Below are positions 37,846-46,956 of a stretch of DNA of 64,000 nt, in pieces (the stretch's first letter is position 1; every line of letters starts with the position of its first letter). Source of the stretch: Isoptericola variabilis 225 (GTDB taxonomy: Bacteria; Actinomycetota; Actinomycetes; Actinomycetales; Cellulomonadaceae); contig NC_015588.1 in assembly GCF_000215105.1 (NCBI RefSeq), positions 434,001 to 498,000 of the forward strand. Direction: 5' to 3'. The notes below the pieces were generated by a model. That model worked only from the letters and a program-made list of their open reading frames with translations, was not told where the DNA came from and did no database searches. Position numbers and translations under genes: made by a program.

Positions 37846-38601
37846 TCAGTCGCGGGGCCGCCGGCCCCACCACACGGCCGCGCCGCCGCCGAGCACGGCG
37901 ATCGAGCCCGCCACGATCCCGACACCCGGCCACACCTCTGCGACGCGGTCCCGCTCGGTGCGGACCGAGAGCTCGGGCAGCTCGCCCGAGAACGACTCCG
38001 CCAGGCTGCGGCCCTGCTGCGCGAGCTCGGCGTGCGCGGCCCCGGCCGACGGCGACGGGCTGGTCTCGGGGCTGGGGCTCGGGCTCGGCGACGGGCTGGG
38101 GCTCGGCGACGGGCGCGCGCTCGTCGGGCTGGGCGAGGGCTCGGCGTCGCGCGACGGCGCGGCGCTCGCCGCGGGCGTCGTCGGACGCGCCGCGGGCGGG
38201 GGCTCGGGGCTCGACGGCGGCGGCGCGGTGCAGGTGCGTCCGCCCGCGCCCTCCGACCACTCGCCCACGCCCGGCACGTTGACGTACGCGACGCAGTAGC
38301 CGGACGGCATCGCGGCGGCCGCGCCCGCGAACGTGACGAAGCCCGCGGCCGACGTCGCGGCGTCGACCTTGACGCGCAGGTTCTCCGTGGACGAGCCGTC
38401 GAGGCTGCGCAGCCGGTACGTGACGTTCGCGCCGACCACGGCCCGGTCGGGGCCGAAGCTCACGCCCGCCACGGTCACCGAGAGCGCGTCCGACGGGTCC
38501 GCCGCGACCGCCGGCGCCGAGGCCGCGGCCGGCGCGAGAGCCGCCGCCGACGCGAGGCCCACCACGCACACGGCGCGGGTCACGGGGCGCAGCAGACGCA
38601 C
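37846..38601 (-). CDS. Secreted protein with Ser/Pro repeat stalk and C-terminal anchor
   Basis: This 251-residue surface protein of unknown function has a signal peptide (residues 1-35), a compact domain with two cysteines (about 40-125, ending GGRTCTAPPP), a Pro/Ser/Thr stalk with a (PS)n run, and a terminal membrane segment (VGIVAGSIAVLGGGAAVWWG) followed by RRPRD. This is the layout of a wall-spanning, membrane-tethered protein. The GTG at 38601 is chosen because AGGAAGG lies six bases upstream and it starts directly at the signal peptide. The PS repeat may vary in length between strains. Confidence 0.75.
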   Translation of the reverse strand: MRLLRPVTRAVCVVGLASAAALAPAAASAPAVAADPSDALSVTVAGVSFGPDRAVVGANVTYRLRSLDGSSTENLRVKVDAATSAAGFVTFAGAAAAMPSGYCVAYVNVPGVGEWSEGAGGRTCTAPPPSSPEPPPAARPTTPAASAAPSRDAEPSPSPTSARPSPSPSPSPSPSPSPETSPSPSAGAAHAELAQQGRSLAESFSGELPELSVRTERDRVAEVWPGVGIVAGSIAVLGGGAAVWWGRRPRD

Positions 38602-38696
38602 GGACGGCCTTCCTCGACGTCGGGACCCGCGGACCGGCGCGGGCGCACACATCGTAGGGGACGCCTCGGCGACGCCGGCACCGTCCGCCGGGGCGG

Positions 38697-39275
38697 TCAG
38701 AGAGCCTCGACCCACCGCGCCACGGCGGCCGCGACCTCGGCGTCGCGACCCCTGAGGTCGTGCGCGCCGGGCAGCGTGACGTGGGTGACGGGCCCGGGGA
38801 TCGCCGCAGTGTGCTCGGCGAGCTCCTCGGGGCTGCCGAAGGGGTCGCGGTCGCCCGAGACGAGCAGCACCGGCACGTCGAGCCGAGGCAGGTGCTCGAC
38901 CCGGAGCCGGTCCGGCCTGCCCGGCGGGTGGAGGGGGTAGCTGAGCAGCACGAGCCCCGCCGCGGGCAGGCCCTCGGCCACCGCCATGGAGCACATGCGG
39001 CCGCCGTAGGAGCGGCCGCCCAGCAGCAGGCGCTCCGTCCCGACGCCCAGCTCGGCCGCGAACCGCTCGGCCTCCGACCGCACGTGCGCGATCGCGACGG
39101 GCGGGCGGTCGGGCATCCGGCGGCCGGCGAGCCGGTACGGGAAGTCCACGCGCCGGGTGCGCAGCGGCGGCTCGAGCTCGTCGAGCGCGCGCTCGACCGC
39201 GACGAGCGCCCGGTGCTCACGGGTCGCGCCCGCGCCGGGCGTGAGCAGCAGGCCGGCGGGGCGGGTGGTCGTCAT
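38697..39275 (-). CDS. Alpha/beta-hydrolase, KANL3/Tex30-like
   Basis: This is a soluble alpha/beta-hydrolase of 192 residues with LLLTPGAGATREHRALVAVE (oxyanion region) and the nucleophile elbow GGRSYGGRM; the acid and His lie in VSGDRDPFGS and LPGAHDLRG. It belongs to the short dienelactone-hydrolase/KANL3-like group common in bacteria, whose substrates are unknown. A -10-like CAGACT lies seven bases before the ATG on the minus strand. Confidence 0.8.
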   Translation of the reverse strand: MTTTRPAGLLLTPGAGATREHRALVAVERALDELEPPLRTRRVDFPYRLAGRRMPDRPPVAIAHVRSEAERFAAELGVGTERLLLGGRSYGGRMCSMAVAEGLPAAGLVLLSYPLHPPGRPDRLRVEHLPRLDVPVLLVSGDRDPFGSPEELAEHTAAIPGPVTHVTLPGAHDLRGRDAEVAAAVARWVEAL

Positions 39276-39345
39276 GGCGACAAGTCTGCCGGGTCCGCGC
39301 CCGCGCCGGTCGGGATGTCGGCGGGCGGGCGTAGCGTGCGGCGGC

Positions 39346-39945
39346 ATGGGACCTGACGGGCCGGCGCGCAGCGTGCGGGACGAGGACTGGTACGGCCGGG
39401 ATCTCTCGGGCGAGGTGCTGGAGGGGGTCGAGCTCGTCGACGTCGACCTGACCGAGGCGCGGGCGACGGGAGCGACGTTCTCCGGGTGCACGTTCCGCGG
39501 CGTGCGGTTCAACGCCTCGGCGTGGACCGAGTGCGCCTTCACCGGCTGCCGCTTCCAGCGGTGCGTGCTCTTCGACGCCGCGTTCGAGCGGTGCAAGCTC
39601 GTCGGGTCGACGTTCGACGACTGCCGCTTCGACCTCGTGCGCGTCGAGCGGGGCGACTGGTCGTTCGTGACGCTGCGCCGCGCCGACCTGGGCGGGGTGC
39701 GCATCGAGGGCGCGCGCCTGCGCGAGGCCGACCTCACCGAGGTCCGGGCGCGCGACGCCGTCCTGGTGGGCCTCGACCTGTCGGGTGCCGAGCTCGGGCA
39801 CCCCGACCTGCGCGGTGCCGACCTGCGCGGCAGCGACCTGACGGCGCTCGACCCGAGGGCCGCCCTGCTCGACGGCGCCGCGGTCGACCCCGACCAGGCC
39901 GCCGTGCTCGTCGAGAACCTGGGGCTCGTCGTCGTGCCGGCGTGA
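39346..39945 (+). CDS. Pentapeptide repeat protein
   Basis: This 199-residue right-handed beta-helix protein is built of A(D/N)LXX pentapeptides (FSGCTFRGVRFNASAWTECA, then RRADLGGVRIEGARLREADL). Proteins of this shape include Qnr/MfpA-type DNA mimics that bind gyrase, but many have other or unknown roles. The length and the break near residue 110 resemble the Qnr class, which makes gyrase binding possible but unproven. TAGCGT (39332-39337) ends eight bases before the ATG, suggesting a leaderless start. Confidence 0.85.
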   Translation: MGPDGPARSVRDEDWYGRDLSGEVLEGVELVDVDLTEARATGATFSGCTFRGVRFNASAWTECAFTGCRFQRCVLFDAAFERCKLVGSTFDDCRFDLVRVERGDWSFVTLRRADLGGVRIEGARLREADLTEVRARDAVLVGLDLSGAELGHPDLRGADLRGSDLTALDPRAALLDGAAVDPDQAAVLVENLGLVVVPA

Positions 39946-39961
39946 ACGCCGACGGGAGCGC

Positions 39962-40816
39962 TCAGCGGCGGACGACGGTGACCGGACAGCTCGCGTAGTC
40001 GAGCGCCTGGCGGCTCACCGAGCCGAGCACGAGACGCTCGAAGCCGCCGAGCCCGCGGGCGCCGACGACGAGCCGCTCTGCGGTGCGGGAGGCCTCGAGC
40101 AGCACGCGCGCGGGGGCGCCGTGCTCGACGCGCTGCCGCAGCCGCTCCTCGGGCAGGTCGACGCCCGAGCGCTCGACGGCCGCCGCGAGGCACTCGCGCG
40201 CGAACCGCTCGTAGTCGTCGAGCGGGGGCGCCCAGCCCCACGAGCCGGGCAGCGGGGCGAGCGTCGTGATCTGCCACGCGAACACGGCCTCGAGCACCGC
40301 GCCCGTGCGGGCCGCGACCTCCCCGGCGTGTCGCAGCGCGGCGACGCTCGGCGGCGAGGTGTCGACGCCCGCGACGACGGTCGCCGGTCCCTCGGACTCG
40401 TGCGGCGCGTCTTCCTCGCCCGGCGTGTCGTGGTGCCGCACCACCGTCACGGGGACGGTCGCGTGCTCGACGATGCGCGAGGAGACCGAGCCCAGGACGA
40501 GCCGGCCCAGGCGGCCGCGGTCCCGCCGTCCGAGGACGAGCATGTCGGCGTCGGCGCTCGCCTCCAGCAGCGCGTCCGCGGCCGGGCCGTGCACGACCTC
40601 GGCCGACGCCTCGATCGTCGAGCCGGTGCGCTCGCGGGCGCGGTCGAGGACGTCCTGGACGACCGCGCGCCGGCGCTCGAGCTCCTCGGGGTCGTCGCTC
40701 GCGACGGCGAGCGCGGCCGTGAGCGGCACCTGCCGCGACGCGGCCTCCGCCAGGGCCCAGTCGAGGGCCTCGTCCGACTCGACGGATCCCTTGACGCCCA
40801 CCACGATGCCGCGCAT
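39962..40816 (-). CDS. Tandem universal stress protein
   Basis: Two UspA domains lie in one chain of 284 residues (about 1-140 and 150-284). Both keep the ATP-binding glycine motif: GRRDRGRLGRLVLGSVS in the first and GARGLGGFERLVLGSVS in the second. Such proteins bind ATP and accumulate in dormancy or oxygen limitation in actinobacteria. TATGCT (minus strand, 40823-40828) ends six bases before the ATG, consistent with a leaderless mRNA. Confidence 0.92.
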   Translation of the reverse strand: MRGIVVGVKGSVESDEALDWALAEAASRQVPLTAALAVASDDPEELERRRAVVQDVLDRARERTGSTIEASAEVVHGPAADALLEASADADMLVLGRRDRGRLGRLVLGSVSSRIVEHATVPVTVVRHHDTPGEEDAPHESEGPATVVAGVDTSPPSVAALRHAGEVAARTGAVLEAVFAWQITTLAPLPGSWGWAPPLDDYERFARECLAAAVERSGVDLPEERLRQRVEHGAPARVLLEASRTAERLVVGARGLGGFERLVLGSVSRQALDYASCPVTVVRR

Positions 40817-40868
40817 GGCCGCAGCATACGGCGGCCCGCGCGGTCCGGCAGGGCCGGCCGCGCGCGGG

Positions 40869-41501
40869 CTACCGGCGCGACCCGCGCTCGTCGTCCTGGA
40901 GCTGCGGCCGGATCGGGCGCGTGACGACGTCGACCCGGTCCACGAGGTCGGCCGGCCCGGTGATGACGAGCGCCCGGTCGCCCGTCGGCACGTAGACGGC
41001 CGCGACGTCGCGCACGGTGACGCGCGCGCACGCGGCATCCGTCCCGTCGACGGCGAAGCGCGTCCGCTCGAGCGGCACCCGGTCGACCTCGGCGACGATC
41101 GCGCGCATCGCGCTGCGGTAGTCCTGGTACTCGTCGGCGAAGTCCGGCAGCGGCCGGGCGCCGCCCTCGCCGTCCGGCTCGACCGGGGCGGCGATGTCGG
41201 CGTGCAGCGGCGCGGCGAGCGCCCCGCTGGCGGCCGCGCGCACCACGTCCTCGACGACGTCGTCGGCCGCGGCGGCGCGCAGCGTCTCGACCTCGAGCGA
41301 CTCGCCCGCGAAGGTGCGGTACGCCCGCAGGAAGCGCTCGCACGTCGGGTCGTGCGCGTCGTCGTGCCCCGTGACGGCCTCCTCCTCGAGGTCGAGACCC
41401 CACGTGAGCGGGTCGTCGACCTCGCCGACGAGGCCGGAGAAGCGCGACATGCGCGCGTCCTCGGGTTCCCAGCGGCCTTGCCGCGGCTCGGTCTCGTCCA
41501 T
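40869..41501 (-). CDS. Hypothetical acidic protein next to clpC
   Basis: This 210-residue soluble protein is not recognised. The N-terminal 60 residues are acidic and the rest looks globular (DFADEYQDYRSAMRAIVAEV, VRDVAAVYVPTGDRALVITG). GGGAGGA precedes ATG 41501. It diverges from clpC, and the shared 220-bp region holds a likely ClgR operator, so it may be a member of the same proteolysis regulon. No membrane segment or signal peptide is seen. Confidence 0.65.
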   Translation of the reverse strand: MDETEPRQGRWEPEDARMSRFSGLVGEVDDPLTWGLDLEEEAVTGHDDAHDPTCERFLRAYRTFAGESLEVETLRAAAADDVVEDVVRAAASGALAAPLHADIAAPVEPDGEGGARPLPDFADEYQDYRSAMRAIVAEVDRVPLERTRFAVDGTDAACARVTVRDVAAVYVPTGDRALVITGPADLVDRVDVVTRPIRPQLQDDERGSRR

Positions 41502-41590
41502 CGGTCCTCCCTGTGCGGTGCCCGACGTCGCCGACGTCCTGTGACCGAGCGTGCCCCCGGCCCCGCGTCGCTGCAAAGGGGACGCGCCGT

Positions 41591-41606
41591 CACGCCCCTG
41601 GCGAAC
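41591..41606. promoter_or_regulatory. Candidate ClgR operator upstream of clpC
   Basis: CACGCCCCTGGCGAAC fits the actinobacterial ClgR consensus (CGC-YNANR-GCGWWS) with one mismatch. It is centred about 59 bp before the predicted clpC start point, the place expected for an activator. Confidence 0.55.
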
Positions 41607-41633
41607 ATGGGCATCCCCGGGCGGGGAGCCGGG

Positions 41634-41650
41634 TTGGGAACGCATAGAGT
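41634..41650 (+). promoter_or_regulatory. clpC promoter region
   Basis: A -10-like TAGAGT (41645-41650) follows TTGGGAA at 41634-41640 with short spacing, and a second weak TAGCGG is nearby. The leader would be about 65 bases. The poor -35 spacing fits dependence on an activator. Confidence 0.4.
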
Positions 41651-41722
41651 CGTAGCGGTCAGGCTGTAGCCGTCGAAGAATCCGACGGGGAGCAGGAAAC
41701 GCCGCTCGTGAGGGAGCAGCAC

Positions 41723-44290
41723 ATGTTCGAGAGATTCACGGACCGAGCCCGTCGGGTGGTCGTCCTCGCTCAAGAAGAGGCGAGGATGCTCAACCACAAC
41801 TACATCGGCACCGAGCACATCCTGCTCGGTCTCATCCACGAGGGTGAGGGCGTCGCCGCCAAGGCGCTGGAGTCGCTGGGCATCTCGCTCGACGGCGTGC
41901 GCACGCAGGTCACCGAGATCATCGGTGAGGGCCAGCAGGCGCCGAGCGGGCACATCCCGTTCACGCCGCGCGCCAAGAAGGTGCTGGAGCTCTCGCTCCG
42001 CGAGGCGCTGCAGCTGGGCCACAACTACATCGGCACGGAGCACATCCTGCTCGGCCTCATCCGCGAGGGCGAGGGCGTCGCGGCGCAGGTGCTCACCAAG
42101 ATGGGTGCCGACCTCAACAAGGTGCGCCAGCAGGTCATCCAGCTGCTGAGCGGGTACCAGGGCAAGGAGCCCGTCGCGACCGGCGGCCCCCAGGAGGGCC
42201 AGCCGTCCGGCTCGGCCGTCCTGGACCAGTTCGGCCGCAACCTGACGCAGGCCGCCCGCGAGGGCAAGCTCGACCCGGTCATCGGTCGCACGACCGAGAT
42301 CGAGCGGGTCATGCAGGTGCTGTCGCGCCGCACCAAGAACAACCCCGTCCTCATCGGCGAGCCCGGCGTCGGCAAGACGGCCGTCGTCGAGGGCCTGGCC
42401 CAGGACATCGTGCGCGGCGACGTGCCCGAGACGCTCAAGGACAAGCAGCTCTACACGCTGGACCTGGGCGCGCTCGTGGCCGGCTCGCGCTACCGCGGTG
42501 ACTTCGAGGAGCGCCTGAAGAAGGTGCTCAAGGAGATCCGCACCCGCGGCGACATCATCCTGTTCATCGACGAGATCCACACGCTCGTCGGTGCGGGTGC
42601 CGCCGAGGGCGCGATCGACGCCGCGAGCATCCTCAAGCCGATGCTCGCGCGCGGCGAGCTCCAGACGATCGGCGCCACGACGCTCGACGAGTACCGCAAG
42701 TACGTCGAGAAGGACCCGGCCCTGGAGCGCCGCTTCCAGCCGATCCAGGTCGCTGAGCCGTCGCTCGAGCACGCGATCGAGATCCTCAAGGGCCTGCGCG
42801 ACCGGTACGAGGCGCACCACCGCGTGTCCATCACGGACAGCGCGCTGGTGTCCGCGGCCACGCTCGCCGACCGGTACATCAACGACCGGTACCTGCCGGA
42901 CAAGGCGATCGACCTCATCGACGAGGCGGGCGCGCGCCTGCGCATCCGCCGCATGACCGCTCCGCCCGAGCTCAAGGTCCTCGACGAGGAGATCGCCGAG
43001 GCCCGCCGGGAGAAGGAGTCGGCGATCGACGAGCAGGACTTCGAGAAGGCCGCCGGCCTGCGTGACAAGGAGAAGCAGCTCACGCAGAAGCGCGCCGACA
43101 AGGAGAAGGCCTGGAAGTCGGGCGACCTCGACTCCGTCGCGGAGGTCGACGAGGAGCTCATCGCCGAGGTGCTGGCGATGTCGACCGGCATCCCGGTCGT
43201 CAAGCTCACCGAGGAGGAGTCCAGCCGCCTGCTGCACATGGAGGACGAGCTGCACAAGCGGGTCGTCGGCCAGGAGCAGGCGATCAAGGCGCTCTCGCAG
43301 GCGATCCGCCGCACGCGTGCGGGCCTCAAGGACCCGAAGCGCCCCGGTGGCTCGTTCATCTTCGCCGGCCCCACCGGCGTCGGGAAGACCGAGCTCGCCA
43401 AGGCGCTCGCCGAGTTCCTCTTCGGCGACGAGGACGCGCTCATCCAGCTCGACATGTCCGAGTTCTCGGAGAAGCACACGGTCTCGCGCCTGTTCGGCTC
43501 CCCGCCCGGGTACGTCGGCTACGACGAGGGTGGTCAGCTCACGGAGAAGGTGCGCCGCCGTCCGTTCTCGGTCGTCCTGTTCGACGAGGTCGAGAAGGCG
43601 CACGCGGACATCTTCAACACGCTGCTGCAGGTGCTCGAGGACGGTCGCCTGACCGACTCGCAGGGCCGCGTGGTGGACTTCAAGAACACCGTGATCATCA
43701 TGACCACGAACCTCGGCACGCGGGACATCGCCAAGGGCGTCCAGACCGGCTTCAACGCCGGCGGCGACCTGGTGACCTCCTACGAGCGCATGAAGGCCAA
43801 GGTCAACGAGGAGCTCAAGCAGCACTTCCGCCCCGAGTTCCTCAACCGCGTCGACGACGTGGTGGTGTTCCCGCAGCTGTCCCAGGACGAGATCATCCAG
43901 ATCGTCGACCTGGAGATCGCCAAGCTGGACCGCCGCCTGCGCGACAAGGACATGGGCATCGAGCTCACCCCCGCCGCGAAGCACCTGCTCGCGGAGAAGG
44001 GCTACGACCCGGTCCTCGGCGCCCGTCCGCTCAAGCGCGCCATCCAGCGGGAGATCGAGGACGCCCTGTCCGAGAAGATCCTGTTCGGCGAGCTCAAGGC
44101 CGGCGAGGTCGTGATCATCGACGGCGAGGGCGAGGGCATCCTCGGCGAGTTCACGTTCCGCGGCGTGCCCAAGAAGGAGCACGAGCGCGGGCCGGTGGCC
44201 GTCGGCGCCTCCGCCGCTCTCGACGCGCCGACCGGCGTGTCGGTGCACGACCTGCCCCCGACCGGCGAGATGCAGGCCGGCGCGGAGTGA
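41723..44290 (+). CDS. clpC: ATP-dependent Clp protease ATPase subunit ClpC
   Basis: This Hsp100 unfoldase feeds substrates to ClpP. It has 855 residues with two Clp N-terminal repeats (both containing [13 protein letters not shown], near residues 26 and 100), a first AAA domain with GEPGVGKT (about 212), a UVR-type middle segment ([13 protein letters not shown]), and a second AAA domain with GPTGVGKT (about 550). ATG 41723, with GAGGGAG upstream, starts the usual [20 protein letters not shown] and is preferred to the in-frame GTG at 41708. A ClgR-like operator lies upstream and a strong hairpin terminator downstream. Confidence 0.97.
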   Translation: MFERFTDRARRVVVLAQEEARMLNHNYIGTEHILLGLIHEGEGVAAKALESLGISLDGVRTQVTEIIGEGQQAPSGHIPFTPRAKKVLELSLREALQLGHNYIGTEHILLGLIREGEGVAAQVLTKMGADLNKVRQQVIQLLSGYQGKEPVATGGPQEGQPSGSAVLDQFGRNLTQAAREGKLDPVIGRTTEIERVMQVLSRRTKNNPVLIGEPGVGKTAVVEGLAQDIVRGDVPETLKDKQLYTLDLGALVAGSRYRGDFEERLKKVLKEIRTRGDIILFIDEIHTLVGAGAAEGAIDAASILKPMLARGELQTIGATTLDEYRKYVEKDPALERRFQPIQVAEPSLEHAIEILKGLRDRYEAHHRVSITDSALVSAATLADRYINDRYLPDKAIDLIDEAGARLRIRRMTAPPELKVLDEEIAEARREKESAIDEQDFEKAAGLRDKEKQLTQKRADKEKAWKSGDLDSVAEVDEELIAEVLAMSTGIPVVKLTEEESSRLLHMEDELHKRVVGQEQAIKALSQAIRRTRAGLKDPKRPGGSFIFAGPTGVGKTELAKALAEFLFGDEDALIQLDMSEFSEKHTVSRLFGSPPGYVGYDEGGQLTEKVRRRPFSVVLFDEVEKAHADIFNTLLQVLEDGRLTDSQGRVVDFKNTVIIMTTNLGTRDIAKGVQTGFNAGGDLVTSYERMKAKVNEELKQHFRPEFLNRVDDVVVFPQLSQDEIIQIVDLEIAKLDRRLRDKDMGIELTPAAKHLLAEKGYDPVLGARPLKRAIQREIEDALSEKILFGELKAGEVVIIDGEGEGILGEFTFRGVPKKEHERGPVAVGASAALDAPTGVSVHDLPPTGEMQAGAE

Positions 44291-44313
44291 GTCGTGTGAC
44301 GCTGACCTGAGCC

Positions 44314-44355
44314 ACGAAGGCCCCGGACCCTCCTCACAGGGTCCGGGGCCTTCGT
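44314..44355. terminator. Intrinsic terminator between clpC and gph
   Basis: Perfect 18-bp arms (ACGAAGGCCCCGGACCCT and its complement at 44338-44355) surround a six-base loop. It lies between convergent genes and should act in both directions. Confidence 0.88.
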
Positions 44356-44370
44356 CGTTGCGCCTCGCGG

Positions 44371-45054
44371 TCAGGCGAGGCGGGCGAGCACCGCGTCGGC
44401 GAGGTGCGCGACGTCGTCGACGAGCGCGACGGCGCCGGCCGCCTCGAGCTCGCCGGGCGCGGCGTAGCCCCACGTGACGCCGAGGCAGCCGATGCCGTGC
44501 GCGGCGGCGCCGTGCACGTCGTGCTCGCGGTCGCCGACCATGAGGACGGGCCCGTCGGCCGCGGCGTCGACGGGCGAGACGCGGCCCAGCGAGGCGAGAG
44601 CCTTGGCGATGACGTCGGCCTTGGTCGAGGTAGCCTCGTCGAGCGGCGCGCCGAAGACGTCGTCCACGAGCGGCGTGAGGCCGAACCGGTCGCAGATGGG
44701 CCGGGCGTAGACCTCGGGCTTGGACGTCGCGACCGCGAGCGTGCACCCGGCGTCGCGCAGGGTGCGCAGGGCGTCCGGGACGCCGTCGAACACCGCGTTG
44801 TCGTACATGCCGCCCGCGGTGAACGCCGCGCGGTACTGGCGGACCGTCTCGGACAGCAGCTCGGGCGGGACGCCGTGCCGCGGGAACGAGTCGGTGATGG
44901 GCGGGCCGACGAACGAGCGCAGCGTGGCGGCGTCGGGCACGGGCAGGCCGAGCGCGTCGTACGCGTGACGGACCGACGCCACGATGCCGGGCGCGGAGTC
45001 CATGAGCGTGCCGTCGAGGTCGAGCAGGACGAGCGGTGCGGGGGAGCGAGTCAC
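44371..45054 (-). CDS. gph: HAD-family phosphatase (phosphoglycolate phosphatase-like)
   Basis: This is a 227-residue HAD hydrolase. Motif I is LLDLDGTLMDS, motif II is in AVATSKPEVYA, a conserved Lys is in STKADVIAKAL, and motif III is MVGDREHDVHGA. The cap domain places it with phosphoglycolate phosphatase and related PPase/5'-nucleotidase-like enzymes; the exact substrate is uncertain. GTG 45054 follows TAGCCT (minus strand, 45061-45066) by six bases, a leaderless pattern. Confidence 0.85.
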   Translation of the reverse strand: MTRSPAPLVLLDLDGTLMDSAPGIVASVRHAYDALGLPVPDAATLRSFVGPPITDSFPRHGVPPELLSETVRQYRAAFTAGGMYDNAVFDGVPDALRTLRDAGCTLAVATSKPEVYARPICDRFGLTPLVDDVFGAPLDEATSTKADVIAKALASLGRVSPVDAAADGPVLMVGDREHDVHGAAAHGIGCLGVTWGYAAPGELEAAGAVALVDDVAHLADAVLARLA

Positions 45055-45070
45055 CCGAGCAGGCTACGGG

Positions 45071-46093
45071 TCACAGCGAGCGGGCGTGCTCCACCAGGCG
45101 GTCGAAGCCCGCGTCGAGCTCGGCGTCGACCCGCTGCGCCTCGGGGCGCGCGTCGTACCAGGCGACCTGCTCGAACGCGGCCTCGTCGTACGTGATGGTC
45201 GTGCCGAACTCGGGCACGAGCGCGCGCAGCTTGGAGCAGTCGAAGACCATCGAGTGCGCCTTGTCGCCGAGCAGCCCGGGCCCGACGCCGGGCAGCACGC
45301 GCGCGATCGTCTCGGACGCGACGTGCACCAGCTCGGGCTCGTCGACGCCCGCCGCGTGCGCGAGCCACGTGTAGACCTGGTCCCACGTGGGCGCGTGCGT
45401 GCCCATGATCTGGAACGTGTCGCCGGCGGCGAGCGGGTGGCCGAGCAGGCCGACGAACCCGACGGCGAAGTCCTCGGTGTGCGTGAGCGTCCACAGGCTC
45501 GTGCCGTCGCCGTGCACGACGACGGGCCGGCCCGCCCGCATCCGGGCGACGTCGGTCCAGCCGCCGGTCGTGGGGATGAGCGTGCGGTCGTAGGTGTGCG
45601 ACGGCCGCACGATCGTCGCGGGGAACCCGTGCTCCCGGTGCGCGCGCACGAGTACGTCCTCGCACGCGATCTTGTCGCGCGAGTACTGCCAGAACGGGTT
45701 GCGCAGCGGCGTCGACTCGGTGACGGGCAGGCGCGACGGCGGCGTCTGGTATGCCGAGGCGCTCGAGATGAACACGTACTGGCCGGTCCGCCCGAGGAAG
45801 CGGGCGACGTCGCGGGCCACGTGCTCGGGGGAGAAGGCGCGGAACTGCGCGACGACGTCGAACTCGCGCCCGCCGAGCGCGGCGTCGACCGCCGCGTCGT
45901 CCGTGACGTCCGCGACGAGCGTCTCGACCTCGTCCGGGAGCGGGCGCGTGGTCGACCTGCCCCGGTTGAGCACCGTGACGCGGTGACCGCGGGCGACCGC
46001 GCGGGCGACGGACGCCGAGCTGATGATGCCCGAGCCGCCGATGAACAGGACGTCGAGCGGGTTGTGGGTGCCCCGGACTGTCATAGGTGCCAT
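45071..46093 (-). CDS. NAD-dependent epimerase/dehydratase family protein
   Basis: This is an extended SDR enzyme of 340 residues. The nucleotide-binding motif is FIGGSGIISSASV (a variant of GxxGxxG). The active site is atypical: SSASAYQTP, with the tyrosine of YSRDKIACE as the likely YxxxK. It resembles chloroplast-RNA-binding-type/isoflavone-reductase-like epimerases found beside sugar-catabolic genes. Two in-frame ATGs (46093 and 46084) are possible; neither has a good ribosome site. It ends five bases before the gph promoter and lies near uronate genes, but a role there is unproven. Confidence 0.8.
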   Translation of the reverse strand: MAPMTVRGTHNPLDVLFIGGSGIISSASVARAVARGHRVTVLNRGRSTTRPLPDEVETLVADVTDDAAVDAALGGREFDVVAQFRAFSPEHVARDVARFLGRTGQYVFISSASAYQTPPSRLPVTESTPLRNPFWQYSRDKIACEDVLVRAHREHGFPATIVRPSHTYDRTLIPTTGGWTDVARMRAGRPVVVHGDGTSLWTLTHTEDFAVGFVGLLGHPLAAGDTFQIMGTHAPTWDQVYTWLAHAAGVDEPELVHVASETIARVLPGVGPGLLGDKAHSMVFDCSKLRALVPEFGTTITYDEAAFEQVAWYDARPEAQRVDAELDAGFDRLVEHARSL

Positions 46094-46112
46094 CGTGCCC
46101 GACGGCGGTGGC

Positions 46113-46886
46113 TCACGCCGACGGGATCGTCAGCCCGGCGGGCAGGTGGGCCGGTAGCACCTCGCGGAGCGCGGCGACGCGCGCCGCACGGGCGTCGCCC
46201 GCGAGCCGCTCGGCCGGCGCCGTGATCGACACGGCGGCGACGGGCCGTCCCGCCCGCAGCAGCGCGACCGCGACGCACGCGATGCCCGCCTCGTTCTCCT
46301 CGGTCTCGGCGGCGACGCCGGTCGACCGGGCCCGGGCGAGCACCTCGCGCAGCCGCTCGACCGACGTGTCGGAGCCGGCGAACGCGGCGAGCGCTCCGTC
46401 GTCGGGCACATCGCGGAGCGGGCCGGCGGCGAGCAGCGCTCGTCCGAGCGCCGTCGTCGCGGCGGGCCTCCGGCGCCCGACGGCGGACCACACCCGCACG
46501 GGCCGCTGCGGCTCGACCTTGTCGAGGTAGACGACCTCGCGCCCCGCCAGGACGCCGAGGTGGACGAGCTCGTCGACCGCGCCGCACAGCGCCTCGAGCG
46601 CGGGGCGCAGCAGCGCGGGCAGGTTCTCCTCGGCGAGGAAGGTCGTGCCGAGCGCGAGCACGGCGGGCCCGAGGCGGTACGTGCCGTCGTCGGCCTGCTC
46701 GGCGTAGCCGCGGTGCCGCAGCGCCGCGAGCGTGCGGTGCAGCGTGGACTTGTTGGCGCCGACCTCGGCGGCGAGCGCGGCGAGCGAGGTGCCCGACGCG
46801 CCGGCCCGCGCGAGCGCGTCGAGCGTGAGCAGCGCCTTGTCGACGCTGCCGAGCGGGCTTGCCGCGCTGCCGGGCGCTTGGGGCAC
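46113..46886 (-). CDS. IclR-family regulator of the KDG genes
   Basis: This is an IclR-type regulator (257 residues) with an N-terminal winged helix (SVDKALLTLDALARAGASGT, EVGANKSTLHRTLAALRHRG) and a C-terminal effector domain (AGREVVYLDKVEPQRPVRV, NEAGIACVAVALL). Relatives include KdgR. It diverges from the KDPG aldolase and KDG kinase genes, which it probably represses, with a 2-keto-3-deoxy sugar acid as effector; that is inferred from family and context. GTG 46886 has GGAGGA four bases upstream. Confidence 0.9.
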   Translation of the reverse strand: MPQAPGSAASPLGSVDKALLTLDALARAGASGTSLAALAAEVGANKSTLHRTLAALRHRGYAEQADDGTYRLGPAVLALGTTFLAEENLPALLRPALEALCGAVDELVHLGVLAGREVVYLDKVEPQRPVRVWSAVGRRRPAATTALGRALLAAGPLRDVPDDGALAAFAGSDTSVERLREVLARARSTGVAAETEENEAGIACVAVALLRAGRPVAAVSITAPAERLAGDARAARVAALREVLPAHLPAGLTIPSA

Positions 46887-46918
46887 GGGTCCTCCGTGGG
46901 CTAGAGTGCGTTCCGTTC

Positions 46919-46935
46919 TGAACAACCGGCGTTCA
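46919..46935. promoter_or_regulatory. Candidate IclR operator
   Basis: TGAACAACCGGCGTTCA is an inverted repeat (TGAAC-N7-GTTCA) in the short gap between the divergent IclR and aldolase genes. A wider dyad, TCCGTT at 46912 and AACGGA at 46945, surrounds it. It would overlap both promoters. Confidence 0.5.
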
Positions 46936-46956
46936 CCATAGCGAAACGGAGCCACG

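Noticed and set aside
44627..44633. Single GAGGTAG inside gph (and another in the IclR gene near 46523)
   Set aside because: Isolated seven-base matches in coding sequence without the full core or the 20-bp phase; expected by chance.
39962..44746. Very long minus-strand open frame opposite clpC
   Set aside because: It is the antisense of clpC kept open by high GC content; only its 3' part (39962-40816) encodes a recognisable protein, the tandem universal stress protein.
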